Assembly (NCBI GenBank): GCA_013215715.1
Contig: JABSQT010000002.1
Location: forward strand, 156,133 to 220,132
Origin: Mycoplasmatales bacterium
GTDB lineage: Bacteria; Bacillota_I; Bacilli_A; Mycoplasmatales; Metamycoplasmataceae
Reading direction: 5' to 3'
DNA: 64,000 bases
Shown here: piece by piece, positions 61,476 through 64,000 of the stretch
How positions within the stretch are numbered: position 1 is the first letter of the stretch
How the letters are laid out: each line of letters starts with the position of its first letter
Program-made: the position numbers and the translations under genes
The notes under the pieces: model-generated
Seen by the model: only the letters and a program-made list of their open reading frames with translations
Told to the model about the DNA's origin: nothing
The model's database searches: none

Positions 61476-61907
61476 TTTGGTTTCATCTTGTATTTTAATA
61501 GTTTTTTGTTCTGTATCATTTATTTTTACTTTGATATCTTCATTTTCCACAATATTTTTATTTTCAAAATCTTCAATACCTTTTTTATATAAAAATCAAG
61601 GGATTGCAGGAACTAAATTTTGTGCTAATCCAAAAGTTAATCCCACTCAAAAGAATCACGGATAAGGTCCATAACCATGTTTATTTCTCATTACAAAAAA
61701 TGTAATAAGAAATGCAATACTTATTATAAGTGAAATTAATGCAAATATAGTTTTATATTTCTTAATAATTTTAAATTGTTTATGCCCATCAAGTACTAAT
61801 GTATTTATGGTAAATTCTACAATCACTGAATAAATCATTGTTCCAATAATGGGAATAAAGTAGAATCATTTATTTAATTTGTGTTTTGCTTTTATCTTTT
61901 CTAACAT
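61470..61907 (-). CDS. Small membrane protein, function unknown
   Basis: 145 aa. Three hydrophobic segments (about residues 15-40, 50-75 and 85-103) and an acidic/Lys-rich cytoplasmic tail (EDFENKNIVENEDIKVK). No recognised family. TATAAT about nine bases before the ATG, no Shine-Dalgarno. Convergent with tpx copy 2. Confidence 0.7.
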
Positions 61908-62001
61908 AATAAAATAATTATATAGTATCTATGTTCCAAATAATAAAAAGATAACATAAAATATAACTTATTTTTTATCTATTTTTATAACGAATATAAT
62001 A

Positions 62002-62037
62002 AATAAAAAAACGTATTCCTAATAAATTTGGAATACA
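62002..62037 (-). terminator. Terminator of the propeller-like surface protein gene
   Basis: GTATTCC/GGAATAC hairpin (62013-62036) followed by GTTTTTTTA on the minus strand. Confidence 0.7.
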
Positions 62038-62055
62038 TTTAATTAATAATTGGTT

Positions 62056-63963
62056 TTATTTTTTTCTTTTAATTAAGTAGATTAATAGCGATAAAATTAT
62101 AATTAAACCACCAGCTCCACCTGCAGAAACACCAACAATTGTTCATAAATTTCATTTGAATTTATATTTATGATTTGATGATTCTTTTTTTGAAGGTTTA
62201 TTTGCAACCTTTGTAGAAACATGATTGCCTGGTTTTTTAGAAACTTCAGGTTTTGTTTTATGTTGCTTATCTTTTGGTTGTTCAACCTTAGGTTTTGGTT
62301 GTTCAACTTTAGGTTTTTTGTTTTTTAATAAATTATGTTGTTTTATTTCAGCATTAGTATGAACACCAACATCTAATGTTACAACTTTTGTAGGGTTAGA
62401 TGCATCAAATGTTGATAAAGTTAATGTTAGTATTACATGATTGTTGTTTGTAGTTATTTGATATTTTTGAATTTTGGTATTTTTGAATTGTGGAGAAATT
62501 AATTCATCCATATTAATTCCAAAGATTTCTTTAAAATTGTTTAAGTTGCTTGCTACCTTATTTTTTATATCTTCTGCAGAAATTCAAGCTGCTTTAGCAT
62601 TTTCAGTAAGCATTTTAACTTTTCTCATTAAATCATTTTTGACTGCGTTTTGCTCTCTATTTGCAGGTTCTACATATTTACTATTTTCTGTTGTTGAATC
62701 AACTCATTCAGTTCTACCTTTTTTCAATACTTGTGGCTTGGTTGAAGAAGTTGTAGCTCAAAGATTGCCTTTGCTATCTTGGAACATTCTCCCCGCTTCT
62801 CCTCTAGTTATATTATTTCCGTGTCCTGCATCTTCTCATTCGGTTTTACCAGCTCTTAATACTTGTAAAGGAGATCCTTCACCCATCGTCCAAAGATTTC
62901 CATCATTATCTTGGAAGATATATCCATTACCTTTACCCTTCATTTTACTTCCATGTCCCGCTTCTTGCCATTCGGTTTGACCAGTTCTTAATACTTGCAT
63001 TGGCATATAACGAGTTATTATTCAAAGATTTCCTTCTTTATCTTGGAATATTTTTGCATTTATACCACTTTGGATTTTTTTATTAAGAGTTGATTCTTCT
63101 CACTCGGTTTGACCATGTCTCAATACTTGTAGCGGAGTTTTATAACCAATAGATCAAATGTTATCATTATTATCTATATAAAATGAATCACCAATATTAC
63201 CTTTTAATTTGTTTCCATGTCCTGCTTCTTGTCATTCAGTTTGACCAGCTCTTAATACTTGTAACTTTGAACCATACCCAAGAGCTCAAAGGTCACCTTT
63301 TTTATCTTGAAATATTTTTCCATCTAATCCATCTTTAATCAAACTTCCGTGTCCTGCGTCTTGCCATTCGGTTTGACCAGCTCTTAAAACTTGTAAAGGC
63401 TGATCTTGTGTCATGGCTCATATATTTCCTTCTTTATCTTGGAACATTGTACTCGAAGGAGCATCTTTTAATTTATTTCCGTGTCCTGCGTCTTCTCAAA
63501 ATTCTTCACCTCTTTTTAGAACTTGTAGTGGAGTATCGTAACCCATGGTTCAAAGATTACCATCTCTATCTTCAAATATTGTTGCACTTGTTCCTATAGG
63601 TAATTGATTACCTTTTTTTCAAGCGTAATCTCATTTTGTTTCGCCTTTTCTTAGAACTTGTAAGCTAATATTATTACCTAAAGCTCAAAGATTACCTTGG
63701 CTATCTTCAAAAATTCCTACACCACTCGAATAAGGTACTTCATTTCCATTTAATAAAGGTCTTGCATTATCGAAAGCAAAAGATTCTTGTTTGGAAATGC
63801 TTTTGAATTGGCTTGCTTCAGAAAATGAATTAATTTTTTCTTGTAAATAATTTGTATTAATAGTTTTATCTATATTTTGGGTTGCAGTTACCGCTAAAGC
63901 TACCGGAGTTGCTATTGCTGCAGCTGTTCCCATTGTTAATATAATTTTTTTTGATTGTTTCAT
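62056..63963 (-). CDS. Anchored surface protein with about eight propeller-type repeats
   Basis: 635 aa. A signal peptide (residues 1-27, no lipobox) is followed by about eight repeats of roughly 45 residues from about 78 to 440, each close to F-Q-D-x-x-G-N-L-W-x-[MT], x-x-x-P-L-Q-V-L-R-x-G-x-T-E-W-x-D-A-G-H-G. The F-x-D-x-x-G-N-L-W core resembles Reg_prop beta-propeller blades. A helical domain follows (about 445-530), then a Lys/Pro/Gln stalk (KPKVEQPKPKVEQP) and a C-terminal membrane helix with tail LIKRKK. Probably a stalked extracellular propeller that binds a ligand. Repeat-rich, so copy number may vary. Start at 63963. Confidence 0.82.
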
Positions 63964-64000
63964 TGTTTTTGATTCTCTCTTTTCTTTATTCCACCTTCCC

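Noticed and set aside
62056..63963. Regularly spaced repeats resembling a CRISPR array
   Set aside because: Repeats are coding (about 45-residue blades in one open frame) and vary by codon; no cas genes.

Overview
The window reads as chromosome of a wall-less Mollicute (Mycoplasma sensu lato). It is very AT-rich, and nearly every housekeeping gene contains in-frame TGA codons at conserved tryptophan positions, so TGA is read as Trp (translation table 4). With the standard code most genes look falsely broken, so they are rejoined here. A SigH-like factor, a folate-type ECF component, Tpx and LRR lipoproteins together suggest the Entomoplasmatales side (Mesoplasma/Entomoplasma/Spiroplasma). The genus is inference.

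Layout. 1-12.6 kb, all minus strand: pepF with a lysine riboswitch leader, apt, rplK-rplA, an APC permease, tRNA-Gln and tRNA-Tyr, rpmG-secE-nusG, sigH, rlmB, an ECF S-component fused in frame to cysS, rlmH and mnmG. 12.65-27.1 kb, accessory surface island, minus: a five-gene operon of ABC ATPase, 655-aa permease, 1375-aa and 762-aa exported proteins and an LRR lipoprotein, followed by two monocistronic copies of the lipoprotein that carry a copy of the operon's promoter region. 27.4-30.2 kb: rbgA, a membrane protein and divergent lplA. 30.2-35.2 kb, plus: pdhABCD, in which E2 has no lipoyl domain and E3 has one. 35.4-40.9 kb: a frameshifted surface protein, an alpha/beta hydrolase, ffh with a coupled membrane protein, and a TraX-like protein. 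41.1-45.2 kb, accessory: two paralogous exported proteins with duplicated structured leaders, separated by an IS30-family remnant. 45.3-59.0 kb, information processing: rpsP-trmD-rplS (no rimM), a short Obg-like GTPase, a membrane protein, rpsO, truB-ribF, rimP-nusA-rnpM-infB-rbfA, nrnA and typA. 59.2-64 kb: an OYE-type oxidoreductase divergent from two tandem thiol peroxidases, a small membrane protein and an anchored beta-propeller-like repeat protein.

How it works together. The core genes cover translation, tRNA modification and pyruvate oxidation, with lipoate attachment by LplA next to the PDH operon. Amino acids are imported and obtained from peptides (APC permease, PepF under lysine control). 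The accessory islands encode surface or exported proteins, mostly of unknown function. A recurring gene-start design is a -10 box exactly six bases before the ATG with no Shine-Dalgarno sequence. It occurs at nine genes and predicts leaderless mRNAs.

The best candidates for something undescribed are the ABC/surface-protein operon with its satellite lipoproteins, the paralogue pair with 3-codon leader ORFs, and the FolT-CysS fusion.
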